Source: a virus. Taken from it: DNA of 48,744 nucleotides. The stretch is from positions 1 through 48,744 of IMG/VR virus record IMGVR_UViG_3300003702_000025; one strand, 5' to 3'. A program made the position numbers and the translations under genes. Position 1 is the first letter of the stretch; every line of letters begins with the position of its first letter. This document shows positions 38,921-47,503 of this stretch, piece after piece. Under the pieces are notes generated by a model. It had not been told where the DNA came from and did no database searches. It saw only the letters and a list, made by a program, of their open reading frames with translations.

Positions 38921-39544
38921 CCATATTGGTTGGTTATCCCTCATCCAAGCAGCGGAAATTATTTTAACGATTACATGTTGGTATATTGTATGCAACGCTT
39001 GTTCCTCTAGCTGTTTAACTCTAGTGCCAGAAATTTTCCATGCAGCACCTATCTCACGATAAGTTTGTTTCAGCAACCAACGCCTCTCAATAATGTCTTT
39101 TTTTCGTTCGTTTAAACCGTAACCGCTATATTTGCTTGGACGAATATTCCATCGGAGTGATCCGTTTTCCGATTTGTCCAAAACTTTATTGAGGTCAGAT
39201 TCAATATCTTCAGAAGAAAATAATCGTGTAATATATCCGTCTACTTTTTCACGCTGTTCAGGTGTTTCACACCATTTTTGTATATTTTCTAAAACTCTTT
39301 CTTTAAACAGTTTGCTTAGTTCAGCAAGCCTTCCCCACTTGATTTTTCTTTTTTCAGATTGTTCTTTCTGCCTTCGTTCTTCATTAGCTTCTCTTATTTT
39401 TTCGTTAGCTGCTCTTGTTTTTGCATAACGGTACGCCCTTTGATCTTTACGTTTCAGGTACTCTATAGCTTTTGCTCTATATTTCTCCCATTCCTTTATA
39501 TGCGCCAGTCTTGCTTCTGTATTACTGATTGTATTCTTAGACAT
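38900..39544 (-). CDS. Sigma-70 region 4-like regulator
   Basis: I start at ATG 39544 (MSKNTISNTEARLAHIKEWE), which overlaps the previous stop by 8 bases and follows TGAGGA; TTG 39559 is unlikely. 214 residues. Residues 1-100 are charged helices. Residues about 144-189 (LNERKKDIIERRWLLKQTYR, then EIGAAWKISGTRVKQLEEQA) match sigma70 region 4.2, the helix-turn-helix that reads the -35 box. No region 2 is seen. It may be a partial sigma factor or an adaptor that redirects host RNA polymerase to late genes. Last gene of the leftward operon. Confidence 0.72.
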   Translation of the reverse strand: MSKNTISNTEARLAHIKEWEKYRAKAIEYLKRKDQRAYRYAKTRAANEKIREANEERRQKEQSEKRKIKWGRLAELSKLFKERVLENIQKWCETPEQREKVDGYITRLFSSEDIESDLNKVLDKSENGSLRWNIRPSKYSGYGLNERKKDIIERRWLLKQTYREIGAAWKISGTRVKQLEEQALHTIYQHVIVKIISAAWMRDNQPIWLGRLKG

Positions 39545-40706
39545 TTTGATGGTCCTCAAGGTTAGCCAACATCTTCGCTACATCGTCGATTTCAACATAG
39601 GCTTCGCTGCTGTCATCAAAATCGCTAGGCGCTGCGACGAAATCCTGAGACGCAAACAAATGAAATTTCGGCGCAGTAACGCAGCAGAGGCAAGAATGCC
39701 AGTGAAATTTCCGCATCCCTCGCAGATGTTCTTTCACCATAGTAATTTTATTGTTTACGTGACGCTGATGCTCCCGTACATAGTGAATAATAGTTTTTAT
39801 TTTCCCAGTTGGCGTTAGCGCGGTCTTTTCCCGGTCTTTGAAATAGTATTTCGTTTCTTTCATTGGCACGCTAAACGTGACGCGATAACCTTGTTTTTGA
39901 ATTGACACCGACCACTGCTGATCTTTGTACATCCAAAAATTTATTGCACTGCAAAAAATACATCGCAAATAGTCTTCCATGGAATCCCAGTATTCTTGGA
40001 TAGGCTCCTCGTCCATCGTTGAATAGCCCCAGTGATTCATTTGCATAAAGACATTCGACCCACTGGATGGAATACTATTTTTCTTCCTGTAGCATGTGCG
40101 TTTCCCACGCGCTCCCGATGGGATCGGAATAGCAATTTGTTTAGGCATTCGCTGCCGCAGAATCTCCACTTCCCCTGCCTTGTTTACGGAGGAATAAAAA
40201 GAAGTCCAAGCAAGCTTGTCGTCCGATGGGTCCCGAAAGGCTATTCCGCATTCATACACCGCCAACGACTTATGTCTGGGTTTTATCAAGCCGAACCCTA
40301 AGCGTTTTGGCGCTTTGACGGCGTAAATAAATTCGCTGGGGCAAGCATCCTCAAGTTCCTCAGAGCCTTTAAATTTTACCTTTTCTCTTTCGCTATCTTT
40401 TCTTGATAGCGCAACAAATATGATCGCACTCAACTTCGTGGTGCTCATAACTTTCGACATATGCGTTTTCGATCCGGCGTGGGGAATATAGGGGCCGAGA
40501 TTCCTCAACGCTTTTCGTGTTTTCCGATGCGTTTCACTGTAGATGGTCTTACATAAAAGACGTTCCAGCAATCCAGACAGCGTTTTATATGTGCCAACAC
40601 GGCCAACAGGCTTCGATTTTCGACGCGGGTTAATACGCGGTTCAGTGTTTGTCCTTAATACAAACACGACAAACCAGATCCATAATTTCTGCATTTTTTT
40701 AAGCAT
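39537..40706 (-). CDS. Conserved phage protein, unknown, 389 aa
   Basis: I start at ATG 40706; a longer frame to 40817 overlaps the zinc-finger gene. Next in-frame ATG is 40694. A short hydrophobic segment near the N-terminus (LWIWFVVFVL) may be a membrane anchor or a start-choice artefact. The C-terminal part, IIHYVREHQRHVNNKITMVK followed by EHLRGMRKFHWHSCLCCV, fits a phage family I recall ('hyVr.H.R....k.t.Vk.HlRG.r.F.w.gy...i..p'). Histidines and cysteines there may bind metal. Function unknown. Confidence 0.62.
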   Translation of the reverse strand: MLKKMQKLWIWFVVFVLRTNTEPRINPRRKSKPVGRVGTYKTLSGLLERLLCKTIYSETHRKTRKALRNLGPYIPHAGSKTHMSKVMSTTKLSAIIFVALSRKDSEREKVKFKGSEELEDACPSEFIYAVKAPKRLGFGLIKPRHKSLAVYECGIAFRDPSDDKLAWTSFYSSVNKAGEVEILRQRMPKQIAIPIPSGARGKRTCYRKKNSIPSSGSNVFMQMNHWGYSTMDEEPIQEYWDSMEDYLRCIFCSAINFWMYKDQQWSVSIQKQGYRVTFSVPMKETKYYFKDREKTALTPTGKIKTIIHYVREHQRHVNNKITMVKEHLRGMRKFHWHSCLCCVTAPKFHLFASQDFVAAPSDFDDSSEAYVEIDDVAKMLANLEDHQNV

Positions 40707-40725
40707 TAGTTTGACTCTTCTATTT

Positions 40726-40929
40726 CTAACCCGCACGGACACATTTTCGAGAACAATATTTCTGATTCTTGCGATAGTTATTAACCTTGAATGTCTTTCC
40801 ACAAGTTTTGCAGACAATATCTGTCCTAACGCGACTGCGCTTGACGATGCTGTTCGGAATTACGCGCCCTGTAAAATCCTCTGTCTGCCACTTACGTCCG
40901 GGTGGGTGAGGAGGTTGCCATTGAAACAT
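40726..40929 (-). CDS. Small zinc-finger protein, 67 aa
   Basis: MFQWQPPHPPGRKWQTEDFT opens it. The C-terminal half has CKTCGKTFKVNNYRKNQKYC and SRKC: two CxxC/CxxxC-type pairs, a treble-clef-like zinc site. Such small phage proteins often bind nucleic acid or partner proteins. It lies 27 bases after the polymerase gene and 19 before the next start, inside the leftward operon. Function unknown. Confidence 0.65.
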   Translation of the reverse strand: MFQWQPPHPPGRKWQTEDFTGRVIPNSIVKRSRVRTDIVCKTCGKTFKVNNYRKNQKYCSRKCVRAG

Positions 40930-40956
40930 TGTCTTTTCCTAGAACATCTTTATATT

Positions 40957-42885
40957 TTATTTCGCATCGCCCCAGTTCTTGCCGATTCCTACATCGACTC
41001 GAGAAGGAATACGACGATTTGGTACACAATTCTCCATGGCTTCCTTGATTTGCGGCACCTGCTCACGGCTCTCAATCGAAAAGCAAAGCTCGTCGTGAAC
41101 CGTGACCATGGGCAAATGACCAAGGTCCATGCACTTCCTCATGGCCATCTTCGTTTCGTCCGCAGAACTTGCTTGAACAATTTTGTTCAAACTCTTGTAG
41201 GTGTACGCAACCCGATATCGATTCGGATTGTGCTCTTTCCAGCCTGAATCTCGTTCTTCCTCGGGCATTTCCATGATGTCTCTCCAGTTCTGTTCCAAGG
41301 TATCTACATGGATGGGAGACTTGCTAGAGTTATAAACACGCTGTTCGCGCATGGGAAAGCGGCATTTACGGCCCACCAGCGTGCGTAACTCCTTTCTATC
41401 GGAGGCTACCTGTGCCACGGTGCTCGCCAGAGCACGTATAAACGGCACTTTTTCGTCATAGTCGTCCCGGATCTCCCGTGCCTCATCAAAAGAGACGCCC
41501 AGAACATTGCTGAGCTTGCCCAAACCCATTCCATACATAATTCCCAAATTGATGGTTTTTGCGAGAGAGCGTTCCACGCCGGCAAGGTCGGCAACCATCT
41601 GGTGGAAATCCAAATCGTCATTCTGATATTTCTCCACGATCTCGGTCACCTTTTCATTGTCCCGAGTGCTTGGCGTCAACGAAGCGTAGTGCATTAGCCA
41701 GCGCGGCTCTTGGGCGCTGTAATCAAAACTGGCCCATTCGCAGCCTTCTTCCGGGAGAAACAAACCCCGGATCATTTCCTTGATTTCAGGGTGGCGAGAC
41801 GGCAGCTGCTGGAGGTTCGGATGGCTCGACGAAAATCGGCCCGTGACGGTCCCTGCACCGTCCGAACGAAGCTGGTTGAACTCACAGTGGATCCGTCCTT
41901 CATGCTGATGGTTAAGAATGGTGTCCACAAAAGTCGTGTTTGCTTTGTTGTATTCCCGGATCTCCAGAATTTTCCGAGTGACAGGATGCTGATGGGCTTG
42001 TAGAAATGCCTTGGTGAAAGAGGGCTTTTGAGATTTCTCCGTTAATTCATATTTCAAATTCAAGTTGTCAAATGCCAAGGCCAAACTGGTTGCATTCCAA
42101 GGCTCAATATCGACGCCCGTTTCATCCTTGACCTCTTTTAAAAGCCTCTTTTCTTTCCTTTCCAGTGTCTTTTTAACCTTTTCAGCCTGTTCCAAATCTA
42201 TCCGTATTCCTTTTTTCCTCATCTCAAATACCAAGGGCAACAAGGAAAGCTCAAGTTCGAGTATGTCTTTGCAATTGTCCTTGAGAATCTTTTTATGAAG
42301 TGCGCCCCACAGAGACAAGGTGAGTTTGGCATCTGTCTCTGCATACAGAGCTACTCTAGCTGCCGGCAATTTCCACATCTCGGCCTTGGCATCCACGCCA
42401 TGCTGTCTTGCCGTTCTACGCAGGTCCTCTTCTTGTTTACGTTCTCCCAAGTAGGAAATGCTGAGGGCATTCAATGAATAGCTCATTCGATTTTCATCGA
42501 GCAACGGCGCCGCAATCATGGTATCCAGAACCGGACCTTTGACTTCAATACCTTCCGTCAGCAGCCATCCAAGATCGTACTGGGCATTGTGGTACACGGT
42601 GGTGATGCCATCCTTCAATTGGTCCTTCAGCCACCGTACCACCGTACCTTTGGCCATGTTTCCTCGCCCTTCATGGGCAATTGGCAAGTAGGAACTCCAA
42701 TCGGATACAGCTACGGCAATCCCGATCAAACGACCATTGCCCGTGGCCCATCCTGGCCCACGACTAAGTAAATAGGGGTCTTTGGTTTCCACATCAATGG
42801 CCATGATTTTCTCTGCCGACAAATCAGGCAATTCTTCAGGCGGAGTCCAAATGGACTCATCAAACATATCATCTTGCGAAATCAT
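40957..42885 (-). CDS. polA: DNA polymerase, family A
   Basis: 642 residues, replicative. The 3'-5' exonuclease domain has D31 and E33 (AIDVETKD), YHNAQYDLGWL and AETDAKLTLSLW. Polymerase motif A is FDYSAQEPR (D near 388). Motif B is RSLAKTINLGIMYGMG, and motif C is VHDELCF (near 598). The residue equivalent to E. coli Phe762 is leucine (L447, codon 41545-41547). No 5' nuclease domain. Its start overlaps the helicase stop (ATGA). Known surveys link the residue at this site with phage lifestyle and polymerase speed. Confidence 0.95.
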   Translation of the reverse strand: MISQDDMFDESIWTPPEELPDLSAEKIMAIDVETKDPYLLSRGPGWATGNGRLIGIAVAVSDWSSYLPIAHEGRGNMAKGTVVRWLKDQLKDGITTVYHNAQYDLGWLLTEGIEVKGPVLDTMIAAPLLDENRMSYSLNALSISYLGERKQEEDLRRTARQHGVDAKAEMWKLPAARVALYAETDAKLTLSLWGALHKKILKDNCKDILELELSLLPLVFEMRKKGIRIDLEQAEKVKKTLERKEKRLLKEVKDETGVDIEPWNATSLALAFDNLNLKYELTEKSQKPSFTKAFLQAHQHPVTRKILEIREYNKANTTFVDTILNHQHEGRIHCEFNQLRSDGAGTVTGRFSSSHPNLQQLPSRHPEIKEMIRGLFLPEEGCEWASFDYSAQEPRWLMHYASLTPSTRDNEKVTEIVEKYQNDDLDFHQMVADLAGVERSLAKTINLGIMYGMGLGKLSNVLGVSFDEAREIRDDYDEKVPFIRALASTVAQVASDRKELRTLVGRKCRFPMREQRVYNSSKSPIHVDTLEQNWRDIMEMPEEERDSGWKEHNPNRYRVAYTYKSLNKIVQASSADETKMAMRKCMDLGHLPMVTVHDELCFSIESREQVPQIKEAMENCVPNRRIPSRVDVGIGKNWGDAK

Positions 42886-44405
42886 AACGAATAGAATTCA
42901 TCAAATGCGGGTTCCATTATGTGCAGGGATTTTTTGGCCCGAGTCACAGCCACATAATAAACACGGTGTTCTGTATTTGGATTTTTGTGATATTCCTTGT
43001 AGGCCGCACCCGATAAATCAGGCACAACCACAATGTTGTCGCACTCCCCTCCTTTCATTGAATGAATGGTAGAGACCATTATTCTGGGGTTTTTTATATC
43101 CTCTCCTCTCTTCAATGCATTTAAAATGTAATGCCTGGTGCCATCATCAATTTTACTAAGAGCTTTATTCCACTCCTTGTTCTCATTAATTTTTAATCCC
43201 AAAGAATTAATGGCAGTCTGCATGTTGATAGGTATTTCTGGATCAAATTTAAGTAACTTTTTTGACTTAGGCCCATATCCTTTAGTAATTTCCCCGCCAA
43301 TTTCCATGAAGGAATAAATATTTCTAAGGTCCGGAGAAAAAATATCCTTTCCTTTGCATAACCTTTCCCAATCGATGATGGCATCGTACATTTTCACAGG
43401 AATGCTGGGATGTCCTAACCGGCTATAAATCCAGCCTTCTTTTTTCAATGCTTTTTCGTAGATGCTGGCAATCCGATTGGTTCTTGTCATGATGCACCAG
43501 TTGCCCTCGTCCAATGGCACATCCCAAATATGTTGATGGCTTTGGACAAAACCTTCTTCGAGGGTTGAAGACCAACTTTTTGGTTCGCGTCCTTCAATGC
43601 GTGAAGCAATCTTACAAGCTTCCAGCCACGGCTCTTTCGGAACCCGGTAAGATTGATTAAGCACCTCTTTTTCTTTTGTGGCACTCAGGAAAGCTTCTAC
43701 ATCAGCCCCTTGAAAATCCATAATTGCTTGGTCGTCATCTCCCGTAAATACCTGGATATTTGGGTTCTTCCTTAAAATGTTGACCATTTCCCATTGCAGC
43801 GTCGATAAATCCTGGGCTTCATCAACAAACAAAGCATCGATATCAATAGGTGTTCGACGAAAAATAAAGGTTTCAATCATATCTGTGAAATCTATTTTTC
43901 CTTTGACGCGCTTATACTCCTCATACGCTTTCGTTAAACGTGAAAATTCAGACCAGTGCATGTTGTAGCTTCCATACTTTTGGTAAGCACTTTCCAGTGA
44001 AATCATTTTGCTGCGAGCCAAATGGTATATACGAAGATAGTAGTCACCTATTGAGATACCCAAGTGGTCAAAATCTGTTTCAATATCCTTGTTCGATTTA
44101 TAACTAAATGGGATCCCTACCTCATCTCCAATGATTTTGAGGTCTTTCCCACGCATCACTTCTCCTCGTTTATAGCCTCCATCATGAAAAGCCATGGAAT
44201 GAAGCGTTTGGAAATAGGGAAGTGACTTTTCTTCAATGCCCCAATCATTGCATACACGGTCCTTGCTCTCTGTGGCCGCTTTGCGTGTAAACGAGACACA
44301 GGCAATCCGTTCTGGAGCGATGCCATCCTCGATGCAGTTGCGAATCAAATTGGAGTTGGTTTGAGTCTTGCCACAGCCAGGTGGTCCGAGAATTGTTTTA
44401 ATCAT
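42882..44405 (-). CDS. UvrD/PcrA-like SF1 helicase
   Basis: 507 residues. I start at ATG 44405 (MIKTILGPPGCGKT) because it overlaps the stop of the 51-aa gene (ATGA) and follows GGGAGAGGA. Motifs are complete: I GPPGCGKT (7-14), Ia SFTRKAATESK, II LFVDEAQD, III TGDDDQAIMDFQGAD, IV NQSYRVP, V STIHSMKGGECDNIVV and VI YVAVTRAKKSLH. It unwinds DNA 3'-5' in replication or repair. It lacks the long 2B domain of UvrD. It could stand in for a replicative helicase, since I see no DnaB here. Confidence 0.92.
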   Translation of the reverse strand: MIKTILGPPGCGKTQTNSNLIRNCIEDGIAPERIACVSFTRKAATESKDRVCNDWGIEEKSLPYFQTLHSMAFHDGGYKRGEVMRGKDLKIIGDEVGIPFSYKSNKDIETDFDHLGISIGDYYLRIYHLARSKMISLESAYQKYGSYNMHWSEFSRLTKAYEEYKRVKGKIDFTDMIETFIFRRTPIDIDALFVDEAQDLSTLQWEMVNILRKNPNIQVFTGDDDQAIMDFQGADVEAFLSATKEKEVLNQSYRVPKEPWLEACKIASRIEGREPKSWSSTLEEGFVQSHQHIWDVPLDEGNWCIMTRTNRIASIYEKALKKEGWIYSRLGHPSIPVKMYDAIIDWERLCKGKDIFSPDLRNIYSFMEIGGEITKGYGPKSKKLLKFDPEIPINMQTAINSLGLKINENKEWNKALSKIDDGTRHYILNALKRGEDIKNPRIMVSTIHSMKGGECDNIVVVPDLSGAAYKEYHKNPNTEHRVYYVAVTRAKKSLHIMEPAFDEFYSL

Positions 44406-44557
44406 CCCTGCAAAATCCTCTCCCATGCTTGTTTAATTTTCTCATCCTCTTTTTCATCAACTACAGCTTGAATAACTCTAACTGCTTCTTCCCAAATCAT
44501 TGGCTTTTTAACGGTATAGTCTTTTCTTATCCAAGGCATTCTTGTAATGTTAGTCAT
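44402..44557 (-). CDS. Small helical protein, 51 aa
   Basis: ATG 44557 follows AAGGAGAATATTA, one of the best ribosome sites in the window. It reads MTNITRMPWIRKDYTVKKPM, then IWEEAVRVIQAVVDEKEDEK, then IKQAWERILQG. It is mostly one or two helices, acidic in the second half. It is coupled to the helicase gene (ATGA at 44402-44405) and lies 11 bases after the primase stop. It may be a partner of primase or helicase. No family recognised. Confidence 0.7.
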   Translation of the reverse strand: MTNITRMPWIRKDYTVKKPMIWEEAVRVIQAVVDEKEDEKIKQAWERILQG

Positions 44558-44568
44558 TAATATTCTCC

Positions 44569-46110
44569 TTAAAAAGGTACGTCGTCATCATCTTTTTCAA
44601 AAGTAACAGGTGGAAAATCTACATCGCCTCTGGTGATTTCAGGTACAAACCAAACACGAATTTTTCGCCAAGCATCCTTATCGTCCTTGAACCGAAATTG
44701 CTTATCAGCTTGACCGCCATTATTCATCTCCTTCAAACGTTCTGTGATTTGACCTCTCGTATAATGGTTAAAACCGTGTCGTTTCAAAAATTCCTGCAAC
44801 GATCCAAGTTTGAAATAAGTGAATCCTTCCTCTGTCCATGGTTTTCCTGTGAGCAGTTCTTCCGGAATATGTGCCTGCAAACGCCCGGTACAGAAAATTT
44901 CTAACAGTTCACTGAACTGGCCTTTACGAGTCAATTCCTCTGGGACTGTGATGCGGGTAGCGTTATCCATCAAGCCATCAATCAGGTCTCGCCACTCCGA
45001 TTCCTTCATCCTGGCCGGCATTTTGTACATTTGCTCCATGCATGCACGCTGGAAATCAATTTGCATCTGAAGCTGTTTGGTTCCCAACTCCAAACGCGCA
45101 CCATCCACGTCCACAAACCAAACCGGCGGTTCAGATTGCACGACTGTCATGCCGCCAATGGCCGGGAAAGCCTGATGATGGCTGATTCCAAATTTTCGTG
45201 TGCGGCAAAGTGAGCGATTGCAGTGAGAGTTGAGAGGTTCAACTTTACACTGGTAGTTGTATTCCTTCTTCTTTAATTGTTCTTGTACACTGACCACTTC
45301 TTTCGCCGGCAAAGAGGGAGTGCAATACGATTGGTTGTGCTTCTCGAGAGATTCTTTCCATGTTTCCGGCGACGAATTTTTAAGGTAAATGCCTACATTG
45401 AACAGAACTGTATTTCGACCACCCTGGGGGATCCCAAATTCTGTCAATTGTTGTAAGCAAGGAGGTCCGTTGGGTAGTAAGTCCTCGTCATTGCTTAATT
45501 TAAAATTCCTAAATTCTTCAAAGGTCATCCTTGCGGCCTCTGCCAAATCTAAAAACTCATCCAGCGTCAGGCTGTCACCATCCTCTTTTATCGCGTATCG
45601 AGTCGTGTGTTTTGCATTGAAATAAGGCAGGTTTAAAAAATTACCCAGATCACCACGTTCAGCTATTACTTCTTCCTGCTTGGGAAAGACTTCACAAGTG
45701 CTGCAGCCTAAAGCGGAGGAGAACTCCGACAACTTGTCCCTGACCTCTACCGCTGGAACACTTTCCGAAAGAAAAAGATATAGATGAGCGCCTCCCGATT
45801 TTGACCGGCACATAACCAGGGGTAGTTTCAATCGTGAGACCTTGCGTTTGAGAGCCGCCAAATCAAGGTTATAGTCGTCAATGTCCAAAGCGCCGAAACG
45901 ACAACAACTTTTTTCATCGATGGGGATGCTGGCGATCCCCCTCGTCCCGTCCAGATGCTCTTGAATAAGCTCACAAGTCAAAGGCTCACGGACAGCGACG
46001 TATTCCGCCTTCTGCTTGCCGTGGCGAAGCTTGTCAAGGACAGTGGTTTGACCGTGCGCGTTTTCACACCCCGAAAAAAGGCCGAGAAAACGCTTCGCTG
46101 ACGTTTCCAT
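44569..46110 (-). CDS. AEP-type (TOTE-like) primase
   Basis: 513 residues. I start at ATG 46110; a longer frame would have to start at TTG 46140 inside a terminator hairpin. Archaeo-eukaryotic primase signatures are ALDIDDY (D76 and D78, metal ligands), CRSKSGGAHLYLF (H109) and GNFLNLPYFNAK. The arrangement resembles the primase domain of TOTE-type systems. It would make primers for the family A polymerase. The C-terminal half is unassigned. It ends in the acidic tip EKDDDDVPF, like an SSB tail. A hairpin directly precedes the start codon. Confidence 0.82.
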   Translation of the reverse strand: METSAKRFLGLFSGCENAHGQTTVLDKLRHGKQKAEYVAVREPLTCELIQEHLDGTRGIASIPIDEKSCCRFGALDIDDYNLDLAALKRKVSRLKLPLVMCRSKSGGAHLYLFLSESVPAVEVRDKLSEFSSALGCSTCEVFPKQEEVIAERGDLGNFLNLPYFNAKHTTRYAIKEDGDSLTLDEFLDLAEAARMTFEEFRNFKLSNDEDLLPNGPPCLQQLTEFGIPQGGRNTVLFNVGIYLKNSSPETWKESLEKHNQSYCTPSLPAKEVVSVQEQLKKKEYNYQCKVEPLNSHCNRSLCRTRKFGISHHQAFPAIGGMTVVQSEPPVWFVDVDGARLELGTKQLQMQIDFQRACMEQMYKMPARMKESEWRDLIDGLMDNATRITVPEELTRKGQFSELLEIFCTGRLQAHIPEELLTGKPWTEEGFTYFKLGSLQEFLKRHGFNHYTRGQITERLKEMNNGGQADKQFRFKDDKDAWRKIRVWFVPEITRGDVDFPPVTFEKDDDDVPF

Positions 46111-46138
46111 AAAAAAGTCCCCCACCGAAGTGGGGGAC
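46111..46138 (-). terminator. Terminator/attenuator at the primase start
   Basis: On the minus strand GTCCCCCAC (46138-46130), TTCG, GTGGGGGAC (46125-46117), TTTTTT (46116-46111), then ATG of the primase. The 9-bp perfect stem with TTCG loop and six T is a textbook terminator. The only ribosome-site-like sequence (GGGGGA) for the primase lies in its right arm, so the hairpin would also hide it. Confidence 0.85.
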
Positions 46139-46148
46139 AATACCTACT

Positions 46149-46925
46149 TCAGAACGGCAAGTCGTCTGCGGATGGGCTGAGTTGTTCTAGCGGGGGTGGG
46201 GTTAGACGCAACTCACCGCTCGAAACTCCGCTGTAAAACTCCTTGCATTCTAAATAGGCTTCAATTGATGGCACCTCTCCTTCCACGCTGACAGACCAAG
46301 AATACCAGCTGCCTTTGTCGTTTCCGTCCTCAACGCTTTTGAGGCGATACGTTTTAGCGAATTGAGGCAACGTTTTGCCGTTTCTCTTCTGCATCATCAT
46401 CAGCGCCATCCAGATCCGAGATCGCTTCAACTGCGTCTTTTTCATGTCGATGATGGCACCTTCCAGCAAACCGTCCTCATGGACCAGCTTGATATAATGC
46501 TGGGCAGTGCGAACCAGTTCATTGCCGTTTTCCAGCATTTCCATACCCGTATCGGTATCTCGTATAGCCGCTCTGACTTCCTCGGAGGCTGAACTGAGTT
46601 CACCAACGAATCCGCCGCCTTGGGAGCGCGGTACGAATTCGAGAAATTTCGTTTGGAAATAAACAGGGATAACGACAATACCTTCATCTCCACTCCAAGT
46701 AGAATGGGTCACTGTATTGAAGATATCTCCTTGGGATGCCCCCTCAATGAATTCCGAATCAGTCTTTTTGATCTGGGGGCTGAGTGCCTGAATAATCCGG
46801 AGAAACGGAATTTGAATATCGGAAGAAGTGACTTCCTCGAAACCCAAATTCAAATCCTCCTCGAAAGCATTTTCCAGTTCTACTGGAAGGTTGCCACCAC
46901 CATTTGATTTCGATTTAGTTGCCAT
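46149..46925 (-). CDS. Putative single-stranded DNA-binding protein
   Basis: 258 residues. The motif pattern DIQIPFLRIIQALSPQIKKT, then FIEGASQGDIFNTVTHSTWS, then EGIVVIPVYFQTKFLEFVPR is one I recall for a phage replication protein of SSB type. The C-terminus PPPLEQLSPSADDLPF has the acidic tip with final phenylalanine typical of SSB and T7 gp2.5. It would coat ssDNA and recruit the primase and polymerase. Stop of the previous gene overlaps or touches its start. An alternative is a RecT-like annealing protein. Confidence 0.7.
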   Translation of the reverse strand: MATKSKSNGGGNLPVELENAFEEDLNLGFEEVTSSDIQIPFLRIIQALSPQIKKTDSEFIEGASQGDIFNTVTHSTWSGDEGIVVIPVYFQTKFLEFVPRSQGGGFVGELSSASEEVRAAIRDTDTGMEMLENGNELVRTAQHYIKLVHEDGLLEGAIIDMKKTQLKRSRIWMALMMMQKRNGKTLPQFAKTYRLKSVEDGNDKGSWYSWSVSVEGEVPSIEAYLECKEFYSGVSSGELRLTPPPLEQLSPSADDLPF

Positions 46926-47503
46926 TAGCGTGTTCCTTTAATCTTTGCGACTGTTCCAATGTACGTGTTAAAAATTTCACCATTTAACTTGTGACCGTTT
47001 TCCATATCCTCTCGGATAACTTTCTTGAGTGTTTGCGGTTCGACCCAGACTCGGCTGGTCGTTTCATGGCCCTTTGCGTCAAGATCCGTCTGCAACGCCT
47101 GCGCCCTGGAATCTTCATGGATCCCAAAAACGACGTGAACTTCGTTCTTGATGAAATCCGAAAACCCGTTGTCGCGCAGATGATTTAGCGCCTTCAGTTT
47201 CTCGCCTGGATCTTTTGGCATTGTGGCATTCACAAACGTCGAGAGGCTGACAGTGTTGCCATCCACTTCAACTTTTGACATCCCAATCTGATTCATTTTT
47301 GATGGAATCAAATCGAAGATGTACTTTTCACGGGCTTTCTTCAGCTTCTTCAGTTCTTCCTCTCTGGTCAGAATGTCCACTTCCACCGTATTAACCGCTC
47401 GAATTAGGTCAGAAAGTTCTGTTCCTGTTTCCGTCGTTAGCTCTGAAAAAGCGCCAGCGTCAGCAGTTACTTGGTCCCATAGTTCGTCATTTGTTTCGCT
47501 CAT
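46925..47503 (-). CDS. Conserved replication-region protein, 192 aa
   Basis: N-terminal coiled coil (EEELKKLKKAREKYIFDLIP), then a conserved core SKMNQIGMSKVEVDGNTVSL, GFSDFIKNEVHVVFGIHEDS and a C-terminal EIFNTYIGTVAKIK. I know this pattern as a conserved phage protein next to SSB-like genes; it has no assigned role. It might be a ssDNA-annealing or replication accessory factor. Its start overlaps the 115-aa gene by 4 bases and its end touches the SSB start. Confidence 0.68.
   Translation of the reverse strand: MSETNDELWDQVTADAGAFSELTTETGTELSDLIRAVNTVEVDILTREEELKKLKKAREKYIFDLIPSKMNQIGMSKVEVDGNTVSLSTFVNATMPKDPGEKLKALNHLRDNGFSDFIKNEVHVVFGIHEDSRAQALQTDLDAKGHETTSRVWVEPQTLKKVIREDMENGHKLNGEIFNTYIGTVAKIKGTR

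Noticed and set aside
40543-41247. 234-aa + strand frame opposite the polymerase and zinc-finger genes
   Set aside because: The minus strand here encodes clear polymerase motifs and a zinc finger; the + frame has no recognisable content.
46111-46140. N-terminal extension of the primase to 46140
   Set aside because: It would start at TTG and translate a perfect terminator hairpin.
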